Assembly: GCA_020631355.1 (NCBI GenBank)
Contig: JAHDHL010000028.1
Span: 1 to 60,469 of the forward strand
Reading direction: 5' to 3'
DNA from: Saprospiraceae bacterium
GTDB lineage: Bacteria; Bacteroidota; Bacteroidia; Chitinophagales; Saprospiraceae
Length of the DNA stretch: 60,469 nt
The notes under the pieces: generated by a model
The model's database searches: none
What the model saw: only the letters and a program-made list of their open reading frames with translations
What the model was told of the DNA's origin: nothing
Part shown: positions 59,001-60,469 of the stretch, piece by piece
Numbering within the stretch: the stretch's first letter is position 1
How the letters are laid out: every line of letters starts with the position of its first letter
Position numbers and translations under genes: made by a program

Positions 59001-60469
59001 ACGAAGCTATTCGGACAATCACCAGGAGTCACTACTTCTGTAGGATCAACTGTAATTGGACCATCACAGTTATCCTGTGCAGTCAATTGAATAGGATCAG
59101 GTACGTTATCAGCACATTCAGCGAAGATATCATCCGGTGCTTCTGGAGCAACTGGTGCAGTTTCATCATTCACTGTAATAGTCTGAGAAATTTCAGTCGT
59201 GTTACCACAAGCATCCGTAAACGTCCAGGTTCTTACCAATACATATTGGTTAGGACAACCATTGGAAGTGATATCATCCTCTGGCATAACTGTGATCATT
59301 CCCTCACAATTATCCGTAGCTGATAATTCCATTGGTGCAGGGACACCATTATTACATTCAATTAGAACATCCTCCGGAGCTTCTGGAGCAACTGGTGCTT
59401 CAGTATCACTTACCGTAATGGTCTGAGATACTTCTGAAGTATTTCCACACTCATCCGTGAATGTCCACGTTCTTACTAAAACATATTCATTAGGACAATC
59501 ACCTGGTGTAACATCCTCATCAGGACTTACGGTGATGTTGCCTTCACAATTATCTACTGCAGTCAAGTCTACAGCGGCAGGTACTTCATCAGCACAATCC
59601 ACCATCATATCAGCAGGTGCATTAGGAGCAACTGGTGCTTCATCATCCTCTACCGTAATGGTCTGCGATACTTCTGAAGTGTTTCCACATTCATCAGCAA
59701 ATGTCCAAGTTCTTACCATTACGAAGCTATTCGGACAATCACCAGGAACAGTTTCAACTGTTGGATTTACAGTGATATCGCCCTCGCAGTTATCAACAGC
59801 AGTAAGAGTTATAGGTGCAGGCACCTCATCGGCACATTCAAGTGCCAAGTCAGCTGGTGCTTCCGGTGCAACTGGTGCTAGGTCATCACTAACGGTAATC
59901 GTTTGTGATACCTCACTTGTGTTTCCACAACCATCTGTGAATGTCCAAATTCTTACCATCACAAAGCTATTATCACAATCGCCAGGTGTAGTCATTACTT
60001 CTGGACTTACTGTGATGTCACCATCGCAATTATCAACAGCTGTCAAATCTATAGGTGCAGGCACTTGATCAGCACATTCAAGTGCCAAGTCAGCTGGTGC
60101 TTCCGGTGCAACTGGTGCTAGGTCATCACTAACGGTAATCGTTTGTGATACCTCACTTGTGTTTCCACAACCATCTACGAATGTCCAGGTTCTCACCATT
60201 ACGAAGCTATTATCACAATCGCCAGGTGTAGTCATTACTTCCGGACTTACTGTGATGTCACCCTCACAATTATCTACTGCAGTCAAGTCGATTGGTGCAG
60301 GCACCTCATCAGCACATTCTAGTGCCAAGTCTGCTGGTGCTTCTGGTGCAACCGGTGCTTCGCTATCCTCTACCGTAATCGTTTGTGATACCTCACTTGT
60401 GTTTCCACAACCATCTACGAATGTCCAGGTTCTCACCAATACGAAACTATTCGGGCAATCGCCAGGTGT
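37763..60469 (-). CDS. Giant SprB-like T9SS adhesin (5' end outside window)
   Basis: This frame is open from the stop at 37763 through the right edge, so only the 3' 7568 codons are seen; there is no real start in the window (a TTG near 60439 is internal). The order of parts is an 80-aa HYR-like repeat array, about 21 PKD/Ig-like repeats, one lone SprB unit plus eight super-repeats of SprB-type units, four cadherin-like repeats, three copies of an unknown roughly 170-aa module, seven DTACIVV-type repeats, an Ig-like domain and a C-terminal T9SS type B (gliding-motility-type) domain with FNGFSPNGDGVNE and NRWGNQVF. The protein is acidic, Thr-rich and nearly without Lys. It is expected to be exported through the T9SS and act on the cell surface in adhesion or gliding. 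It exceeds F. johnsoniae SprB (about 6500 residues) even as a fragment. Confidence 0.95.
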   Translation of the reverse strand, partial: TPGDCPNSFVLVRTWTFVDGCGNTSEVSQTITVEDSEAPVAPEAPADLALECADEVPAPIDLTAVDNCEGDITVSPEVMTTPGDCDNSFVMVRTWTFVDGCGNTSEVSQTITVSDDLAPVAPEAPADLALECADQVPAPIDLTAVDNCDGDITVSPEVMTTPGDCDNSFVMVRIWTFTDGCGNTSEVSQTITVSDDLAPVAPEAPADLALECADEVPAPITLTAVDNCEGDITVNPTVETVPGDCPNSFVMVRTWTFADECGNTSEVSQTITVEDDEAPVAPNAPADMMVDCADEVPAAVDLTAVDNCEGNITVSPDEDVTPGDCPNEYVLVRTWTFTDECGNTSEVSQTITVSDTEAPVAPEAPEDVLIECNNGVPAPMELSATDNCEGMITVMPEDDITSNGCPNQYVLVRTWTFTDACGNTTEISQTITVNDETAPVAPEAPDDIFAECADNVPDPIQLTAQDNCDGPITVDPTEVVTPGDCPNSFVMVRTWTFADVCGNTSEVSQTITVGDDTPPVCENVPADLVVNLNNGETVPAPADVTIVDNCDGDLEVDFNEVQQMIECGYTLTRTWSASDACGNMTECTQVITVINEVEIDATVSDPMPCIDETVQLDGSATAGTPGYTYSWTVSPATATITPNNTEDATFVSSTPGTYVVTFTVVDASGCTKDTELNIIVTPSPEVTIDPLDPVCVGVDVTILANGNPAYAYEWTGQGLNTTTGQSVTVSTDGLAPNTYTYTVTVTDDNGCTNTAAADLVVNENPSVAIDPVAPVCQGTGFDLSATELPGATYEWTGLGLISSTGQTVSVANSLAPGSYDYAVTVTDANGCFGTASTTVVVNANPSISIDPVDDICEGATATLVANGPAGDYVWSGQGLDNNNAQTVTVSGLTAGSYDYTVTLTDANGCTATAATTLVVNPTPSVSIDPVDPICEGATATLTANGPLGIYEWSGDGLNSTSGQSVTVSGLSAGTYDYTVTLTNAEGCNATATATLVVNETPSISIDPLDEICEYESATITVNGPAGTYTWTGDGLNTTSGQTVVASGLSAGTYTYNVSLEDANGCSATASVTLTVNPTPEVSIDPVGPICEGEDAIIVADGSAGEYAWSGQGLTSTSGTTVTATGLAVGTYDYTVTLTDANGCTNTATTTVVVNESVAVSIDPVDDICEGEDITLTANGPAGTYTWTGDGLTSTTGQSVTATGLDAGTYTYTVTLVDANGCDDSATVTVTVGDAPFVSITPLDPVCTNESFDLVANGDPGTYEWTGENLTSTTGTTVSVSGIATAGTYTYVVTLTNADGCTATSSVDVVVNTNPTVSINPVDDVCEGEDIVLTATGTTGTCTWTGDGLTSFTGSTVTATGLSAGEYTFTVTCEDANGCDATASVTVNVLPLPEVWVDPVDPVCEGETINLSATSLNGTCTWTGEGLDNTTGSDVTASGLAPGTYTYTVTCVANNGCSNSATVTVVVNPGPAITIDPVDPACLGQTVTLEVNGPAGTYSWSGPGLVSTTGTSVDVNTTDAGLGTHTYTVELVDANGCETTASIDLTVNEGPEVSVSTDIDGPVCAGQIVTVTATGADTYVWSGTGLSDVSGTTVTIDTDGLLGTYNYSVTGTDMNGCQATANFTIEVIEEGPEIDIDVDPSTACMGDDAVLSVVPAVPGTYAWSGPQLNTTTGNVVTVNTGNLVPGDYTYGVTVTNEAGCFSIAEAVLTINGLPTVTIDGNQPCDSSEDIELIAAGSAASYTWSGPQLNSTSGASVTATVTAAGAYDYTVTATDANGCTATATTTIFVGDGLNPSIEPVDPICLGSSATLTVTGQSPWTYDWSGEGLDTDDEQSVVATPPALGTYTYVVTVTDVNGCTGTSSIDLVVNDGPDVTIDPVGSVCVDSDFTLNASGNAGWTYAWSGANLNETTGQSVTAAAIAIGTETYTVTATDADGCTGTASVDVTIDEGFEATISDPQEVCEDEPYTITATGGATYEWEGTSTFIDNGSSITVTNGFYSPVPYTYTVTVTDGACSTVLTTSVQVNRNPTISIMTTEPICDGGDVQLTAQGGGTYAWSGPNGFTSDIANPEIAGFTIADQGLYTVTVTSDEGCVATSQVDVQIDAIIDVTAPEDVTVCEGETLTLSASGADSYMWTAPNGTVYNTPTVTIPNATAADAGTYELIVNEFIAGTTQYCSATFNPEVTVISTDNVMAGANTPICEGDDIMLTATDGATAYTWSGPAGFTSTEQNPTIEDATANMAGTYTLTAQFGDCNVTSDVNITIYTPPTVSVSLVDKPSCANTADGSAMVAAIGGLAPYTYEWDNGETTATATMLTGGMHMVMVTDANGCVAMGQINITAPAAFEISDIEIINAECDESNGYAEVNVAGGNIGYVFEWSPNVGTPNAAGNAQSDLPAGIYTVSIYPFGSPECALDVMVEVENEDGPTFTLTTTPATCDLENGSANFQPTSYIYNWGPGNENTPSINTLAAGEYVVTVTNPAAPSCPEEVLVVIESESDLMVSAQIISEPTCDGNDGAIGVSVSGGSGNYSYLWNTGSTDASQTGLAPGIYTVMVTDMDTGCSEMIAVTLNGIGSGTVDVNITDVTGAACLGDFDGTVNYTISNNGAATPLNEMIIDEIGNMYVNGTLTPGNTYTIVVEDANGCVVGSEVFTIDQPDVIVLEVSAFNCSQGTNGSIDIIVESVTGGTAPYTYAWSNGASSMDLNDIEAGTYGLTVTDANGCTAELDEITVIDDCDECDIEVANVVIVDATCGDANGSATIEMVGDNADYTYEWNIPAFGDTQTGLLAGNYEVTITETANPDCSTTEMVTISNLDGPDVTITTTPATCTDADGTATITPATYTYEWSNGATGNEQTNLTAGTYQVTITDGSGCIQYESVVIEQDPGTLVAELDNSVQPTCGESNGSATIAVTGGSGNYAYAWSHDPAVTTATATGLASGSYMVTVTDNDTGCVFELPFTLNDDTAPTVVTINNTPMVSCVGEADATVDFTLNPMVGYTPIIVDAVTGTTVMNGQLYAGEFCIEAYDNAGCLAGSECFNVAEPTLIEVEVAIVNINCNTNGTPIPGTITLDVTGGAGFYNYAWSDGSTNPTLSTTTPGVYSVTVTDANGCTAVADNLMLIDECNPCTPPEVEDVVEVDANCGVANGMATIDLVEDEALYTFTWSNGGTGATQSGLTAGSYVVTIVEIANPSCMITVNVTIGNADGPEAIVDSITPATCDLNDGAATLSPATYQYDWSNGGTGATQTGLTAGTYTVTITNTAAPDCPNIIDVVIPEENPLEIMMITTINPTCGESNGTAEVTPTGGSGDYTYVWTINGNNIVAGNTVTDLASGNISVLVIDNTTGCEVMEDFILEDDVDNPVVVTINNDPVLLDCVGNANGFVDYTVTPDIGDTETIIDINGNEVFNNNLSAGSYCIIIRDVNDCIIGQACFDVVDPELTQVGFEITDEDCDENGAVTPGAIDIDVTGGTPPYTYAWSNGSTDEDQVGLADGAYSVTITDFNGCTNAINGLEVGNATCEPCETAEVENTVIVGTECGLATGTATITLVQNEADYTFEWSNGGTGATQTGLASGSYTVTISQGVCVLVTDFAISTIGGPEGDITVTPATCDLTDGSATFTPSTAGNYIYEWSDAAMTDGPTLSNVAAGNYFLTVVDAADPTCENVFMAEVTEENTLQLDITAVNPTCGESNGSLTATASNGSGTYEYIWSIPATGATQTGLASGTYAVTATDVVTGCIVEEVFVLTDDVANPPTVVVIPGELDCIGDADASLTITITPSAGYSSIITDANGAEVTNGTLGAGEYCVEVKDTDDCIVANECVVITEPTAITVDVEVSNESCDDNNVTVAGSIEVTVTGGTAPYSYVWSNGAVSEDLASADAGTYDLTVTDANGCEAIVNNLNVLPATCSCEQPEVLSEVTENATCGNADGTITIFLVQDEADYVFAWSGGLPNGNVQTNVAAGTYTVTIADPVDVSCSTTETVTVGNVDGPVAEVESVTPANCDTPNGSITMTPAGFDYTWSTNDTGATLAGVPAGTYEVTVTDPSAPDCPNMYEVEVPSENPLTVTITAVNPTCGESNGSLTAAAANGTGSYTYTWSNGATGATIDNLASGVYNVTVTDDNSGCEIVETTTLMDDVATPAIITITNTPTVSCIGDEDAMVEFTVTPENVFDVEIYNELGNVVTNGMLGVGNYCIIATDADDCIAGEECFSVTEPTAIDIEVEVTDESCEGETIIAGGIEITVTGGTAPYTFAWTGTGGFTSDQEDQADLDAGTYNLTVTDANECEAIANGLIIMPGNCTPEPCVGPEVENIVVVEANCDEDNGSATINLVQNENLYDFAWDMPVGADNSPSQSGLTAGTYMVTITEIANPACQIIETFVVGNVDGPDASISEVTPATCEAADGTATVSPAGLTYAWSNGQSTATATGLTAGEYQVTVTDDEGCINVLDVEITSESPLTVTISEVNPTCDEANGSLTATAANGSGNYTYTWNTGATGATIDGLTSGTYQVTAVDSDGCEIVESIVLTDAVDNPVAITITNAPVMLACVGDDNGTVIFTTNPNAGITTEIFDNEGNVVTNGTLTVGTYCIVATDADGCLAGEECFNVEEPALIDIDVEIVDESCDADNFLVAGSIMTTTTGGTAPYSYLWSNNDQDEDLEVVNDGTYDLTVTDANGCVAVVTGLVVGNADCPPAPCTDPIVDNLVEVDATCGEDNGSASISLVQDENMYTFAWSDGLPNGSTQNGLSAGAYNVTITDIMTGDCTAEIIVVIGNTDGPTPGEPVITPATCDDADGMVTMADDGFLYEWSTGDNTQTVTGLAAGNYQVTVFDPAVLDCPNVVNIEVPSTNPLEVEFTTVNATCGVADGEVTANAINGSGNYTYEWNIPATGATQTGLFSGAYQVTVTDTDSGCEIVESVTILDNVTTPATITINNEPVEVSCIGSTDGMVDFTVNPATGYIITIVNSATDEEVNNGELAVGTYCLLATDADGCLAGQNCFEVIEPVMIDIDVEITDEMCVAGVVNPGAIDITVTGGTAPYSYAWTGPDGFTSNDEDISGLADGIYELVVSDANNCTSTATNLEVGDGTCPVDCTNPEVENIVIVDDNCDTPTPNGAVTISLVQDEADYTFVWDNGLVGNAQTGLAAGTYIVAIADVASGLCVVETTVTVGSTEGPEVTDVVITPATCSDADGSISLEPTTFGYTWSNDDTGPVLSGVPAGMYQVTVVDGADPSCINVYTYEVTSESPLTVDISSVDPTCGEADGSLTATVNNGSGNYSYVWDDAATQTTATATGLAAGTYQVTVTDLDTGCETIETAILNDDVAVEATITLTSVPMISCIGEEDANIDFTVSPLAFTSMIVDADGNEVTNGQLGIGNYCIVVMDTDGCIAGQECVDVVAPEIIDVEIEITDASCDDNNVVTNGNIVTNVTGGSGSYTYLWSDGSTAPNLVNAVADVYTVTVTDGNGCEAVATGLEILPAVCGELTPDTIFVMIPANEMETNIPFQGNELTGTVTYELETGGTTGTSTFGTYEVDPNTGDVDYTAFGNLGSFVDTIIIVGTDNLGVMDTSYVIVSIIDDTMEIMPDTTFVTVPVNTPNTVIPFAGNMLTGNIGYILENGTTSGTSMFGTYNLNTFTGEVTYTSFNTTGSFVDTIIVNAINEMGMMDMHVIIISITDGMIEITPDTSFVSVPTDMTLTDIPFSGNELTGTVTYELETGGTTGTSTFGSYVLDPNTGELDYTAFDNIGSFVDTIVIVATNDLGETDTHVVIVSITDGMVVFTPDTTLVSVEAGGTIEDIIFSGNELAGAVTYELENGGTTGSTPFGTYTLDPVTGELDYTAFNNTGEFVDTIVIIATNEFGMTDTHVVIISITDPCFDPATTTVQGESCTDCTPVCLDIPMDNINDYMITLDDQVVPAGDFLGCDYDTVIAYTYFTLLGMGDQGPYELLSWTVGGDMYTGSFNDPQGLVNIMNTNDPDGNWMLMADSYLIVGGQQGVNYGVMQVQNLAGLNSFSEIGFNQGVIAMGSGLCVEPGAHTIEIFDLSVSDVCPTEVIEVIPAPECVEIEFDTTFVSVEVNESTGQLCFVGLAPELGNNVDYTIAPEDVSGSSAFGTWMYFDANGCIDYTAGNTIGMFVDTITIFAEGNGFQDAWTVIITITDPCDPIDPEIVETQTCEDCTPVCIDVMFDSIQNYTVTLDGNTVDATDFVGCEFDTMYAYTYFTLLGMGDQGPYQLDSWTVNGTTYNGNFNNPQELAALMNQFDPLGNWTINEDAFIIVGGNTNSTYSVMEVTNLAGLNSFSEIGFNTIVVATGSAVCVPPGDHEVVVTDLSTGCPVQVIQTTDIGCDISADTITINVLLNGSETTCFTAPELEIIANSFSLDDNVIVTTDGGNGSGGTWELDPNTGCVEYTSDGSQVGTGVDFFCIYASTANPNDPMDTLCIFVNIIEEPDTVDCTIDTLFLTMQLTDAPQLIDVTGDICFDTLNIDTIYNYCPANSGTIAGFELDDANFEVEVTPIAPGASDTACIVVCDNSVGICDTTIIVVEVIPPVDCTTDTLFFSVELGESFPTPVDVAADSCIMEPDTIFNFCDAASGNFVDFIIDENNYTVDVNTIAVGASDTACIVVCEGMTCDTTIIVVDVEPCGTPDTLFQTLMLGDAPTVEMVGAITCVTDPDTIYNYCPDASGTYADVTVDVDGLSVIMDPIAVGAFDTACIVVENTVTGEADTTIYIIDVIPSDCGIDTIELTFPVNTTLVEFVDDFDCLDNVDTMFNYCPDASGTFASVIDLNIATQEVTFFGEAVGSADTACIVLVDTLTGETDTTIYILNVIPSDCVTDTIELFIPVNTLLVETVSDSGCLMNIDTIFNDCPALSGTFASIDTIDVPNQEITFSGDVVGSADTACIVLVDTLTGETDTIIYILNVIPECEPLFAMDTMNLQVHNDTSCMAAAELCVSIGLDDILNYTIMDNDSLYDGGFAGCEFDTAFTYSYFTFPFQGNVGPYTLESWVVNEASFMGAFTTMQELVDSMNVWNPGGDWTLDEELLLIIGGSTADAYGDIMVTQDLTGDEGTASLNELLVANGTLLEFTVGEHEVIITDTITGCSDTLQVNVFCTPTEVVCDTIQVSEIDSFCLVDAIQLPGAITSIEYLDTASVDNVEFTYNDEGDLCLVYEGLTPGTDSICVVVTDSLGLTDTTCIKVVVDQVVCTDTIPLEIIEGNFIQYDITAILDGCIAQVDTLFNECDSLSDGNASIAVLDSIPMIGGTVTFSGDSIGVDTFCIVMCDTTNMVCDTTTFFVTVIPDTVCVFNDTLFITVDVGETLPQLLTVDSTCVPSQDTIFNECDSLTGENAIVDNFATNPAMVDITGIDIGVDTACMIVCDTTLGVCDTTILIIDVMSSCMAPDAVNDTIGAVLNLDVTYNVLVNDTFPNEIECPQTMFEIMMPPANGTVTFDMDSNVVYTPNMDFCDDVDSFTYFICNSVGCDTATVFVNVRCDEIIVFNGFSPNGDGVNETFFVEGLENFRENNLCIFNRWGNQVFLVDDYQNDWDGTWNGSPLPDGTYFYVLSYKTTDDNGQEVTRKVDGYVQIHR
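38060..38345 (-). other. Ig-like (cadherin/Big-type) domain before the sorting domain
   Basis: About 95 residues with PDAVNDTIGAVLNLDVTYNV, PPANGTVTFD, VVYTPN and VDSFTYFICNS fit a bacterial Ig/cadherin-like domain. It occurs once, next to the sorting signal. Confidence 0.7.
38345..38912 (-). repeat. Two C-terminal DTACIVV-type repeats
   Basis: Two units of about 95 residues have the pattern DTLF...DTIFNECDSL...GVDTACMIVCDTT...CDTTILIIDV. They belong to the same family as the five units at 39760-41165. Confidence 0.7.
39185..39705 (-). repeat. Unknown adhesin module, copy 3
   Basis: About 170 residues start near LCVSIGLDDILNY and contain GCEFDTAFTYSYFTF, VGPYTLESWVV, GGDWTLDEELLLIIGG and VGEHEVIITD. 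It is the most diverged of three copies of this Tyr/Trp-rich module. No known domain is recognised. Confidence 0.7.
39760..41165 (-). repeat. Five DTACIVV-type repeats
   Basis: Five units of about 90-95 residues share DTIYNYCPDASGTFA, AVGSADTACIVL and DTTIYILNVIPSDC, with Cys at fixed points. No library domain could be assigned by eye. The two at 38345-38912 are related. Confidence 0.72.
41480..42000 (-). repeat. Unknown adhesin module, copy 2
   Basis: About 170 residues from CTPVCIDVMFDSIQNY to GCPVQVIQTT contain AYTYFTLLGMGDQGPY, GNWTINEDAFIIVGG and LNSFSEIGFN. It is close to copy 1 in protein and DNA. Confidence 0.75.
42330..42855 (-). repeat. Unknown adhesin module, copy 1
   Basis: About 170 residues from CTPVCLDIPMDNINDY to CPTEVIEVIP contain AYTYFTLLGMGDQGPY, NWMLMADSYLIVGG and LNSFSEIGFNQ. 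It is followed by a cadherin-like spacer and then copy 2. Confidence 0.75.
42890..44058 (-). repeat. Four cadherin-like repeats
   Basis: Four units of about 97 residues (292 bases) share PDTTFVSV, FSGNELTGTVTYELETGG, TFGTYELDPNTGELDYTAF and GSFVDTIVIVATN. They resemble cadherin/Ig-like stalk domains. Related single units lie between and after module copies 1 and 2. Confidence 0.75.
44058..53450 (-). repeat. Eight super-repeats of SprB-type units (about 1.17 kb each)
   Basis: The region reads as eight copies of a roughly 390-aa unit with boundaries near 53450, 52275, 51122, 49938, 48773, 47600, 46428, 45241 and 44058. Each contains four SprB-like sub-units (pattern NPTCGESNGSLT...SGNYTYTWSNG...AGTYxVTVTD) and one divergent sub-unit (SCIGxxD...GNYCIVATDADGCLAG) in fixed order, separated by a short linker such as PCTNPEVEN. 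SprB repeats are known in gliding adhesins, but this nested arrangement is striking. Confidence 0.85.
53450..53675 (-). repeat. Single SprB-like unit
   Basis: One lone SprB-like unit (SCANTADGSAMVAAIGG, PYTYEWDNGE, MVMVTDANGC) lies between the PKD-like array and the first super-repeat. Confidence 0.7.
53690..58690 (-). repeat. About 21 PKD/Ig-like repeats
   Basis: Units of about 75-82 residues share SIDPVDPICEG, GTYTWTGDGL, TTGQSVTVSGL, AGTYDYTVTLTDANGC and TATLVVN. Two Cys per unit are conserved. The first and the last few are more diverged. The pattern matches PKD-like domains of Bacteroidota surface proteins. Confidence 0.85.
58690..60469 (-). repeat. HYR-like tandem repeats, 240-bp period
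   Basis: At least seven units of 80 residues share VRTWTFTDECGNTSEVSQTITV, APVAPEAPADLALECAD, LTAVDNCEGDITVSP and TPGDCPNSFVM, with four conserved Cys each. Several DNA units are nearly identical, for example 105 identical bases starting at 59832 and again 240 bases later. The array continues past the window edge. The pattern fits HYR-type (hyalin repeat) domains. Confidence 0.85.

Noticed and set aside
60439-60441. A TTG codon as the start of the giant adhesin
   Set aside because: The frame continues in register past it to the window edge, in the middle of a HYR-like unit. The real start lies outside the window.
58690-60469. CRISPR-like array
   Set aside because: The repeats are 240 bases long, coding and in frame with no unique spacers, so they are protein domain repeats.

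Overview
The window comes from a member of the Bacteroidota. Evidence for this: promoter -7 boxes of the TAnnTTTG type before many genes, almost no Shine-Dalgarno sequences, GLPGLI and PorP/SprF family proteins, type IX secretion (T9SS) C-terminal domains, a CarboxypepD_reg/TonB-receptor-like barrel protein, and a compact SRP RNA of the Bacteroidota type. The very long adhesin with HYR-like, PKD-like and SprB repeats next to a PorP/SprF gene suggests a gliding, T9SS-bearing lineage, possibly Saprospiria-like. The lineage guess is inference. No phage, insertion sequence, CRISPR array or replication origin was seen.

Layout, left to right. 1-5.3 kb: tRNA-Ser(GGA) and tatD on the minus strand, then a divergent acetyl-CoA acetyltransferase and a TPR-containing hybrid sensor kinase whose kinase core has lost key residues. 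5.6-12 kb (minus strand): an outer-membrane barrel protein, a protein with an Effector-Associated-Domain-like N-terminus, an LptF/G-type permease, polyphosphate kinase ppk1 and a SixA-like phosphatase. 12.1-13.9 kb (plus): SRP RNA, a short-type transaldolase and an EGF/DUF1566 lipoprotein. 14-20.1 kb (minus): DUF3293 overlapping a FemAB/GNAT-like protein, a 1129-aa secreted protein of unknown function and a DnaQ-type exonuclease. 20.5-22.3 kb (plus): a tightly packed trio (membrane coiled-coil protein, DUF1801, DUF2452). 22.3-26 kb: a small surface-glycan group with a GT2 glycosyltransferase, a membrane-anchored methyltransferase-like protein and a divergent Wzx-like flippase. 26-30.2 kb (minus): DUF2891, an RluD-type pseudouridine synthase and lepA. 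30.3-34.2 kb (minus): an outer-membrane receptor, a GLPGLI protein and an 88-aa secreted peptide, likely one unit. 34.5-36.2 kb (plus): a secreted subtilisin-like protease. 36.5-60.5 kb (minus): a PorP/SprF-family protein preceded by the 3' part of a giant adhesin gene that runs off the right edge.

The giant adhesin fills 22.7 kb, at least 7568 residues. From N to C it reads: an array of 80-aa HYR-like repeats (240 bp, some nearly identical in DNA); about 21 PKD/Ig-like repeats; eight copies of a roughly 390-aa super-repeat, each made of five SprB-like sub-units; four cadherin-like repeats; three copies of a roughly 170-aa module I do not recognise, interleaved with related spacers; seven copies of a DTACIVV-type repeat; one Ig-like domain; and a gliding-motility-type (T9SS type B) C-terminal domain. 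It is almost lysine-free. Its PorP/SprF neighbour is the expected outer-membrane partner by analogy with sprB-sprF of Flavobacterium johnsoniae.

The most unusual items are the giant adhesin with its nested repeats and unknown module, the sensor kinase lacking its phospho-accepting histidine, the orphan EAD-like protein, and the small-peptide/GLPGLI/receptor unit.
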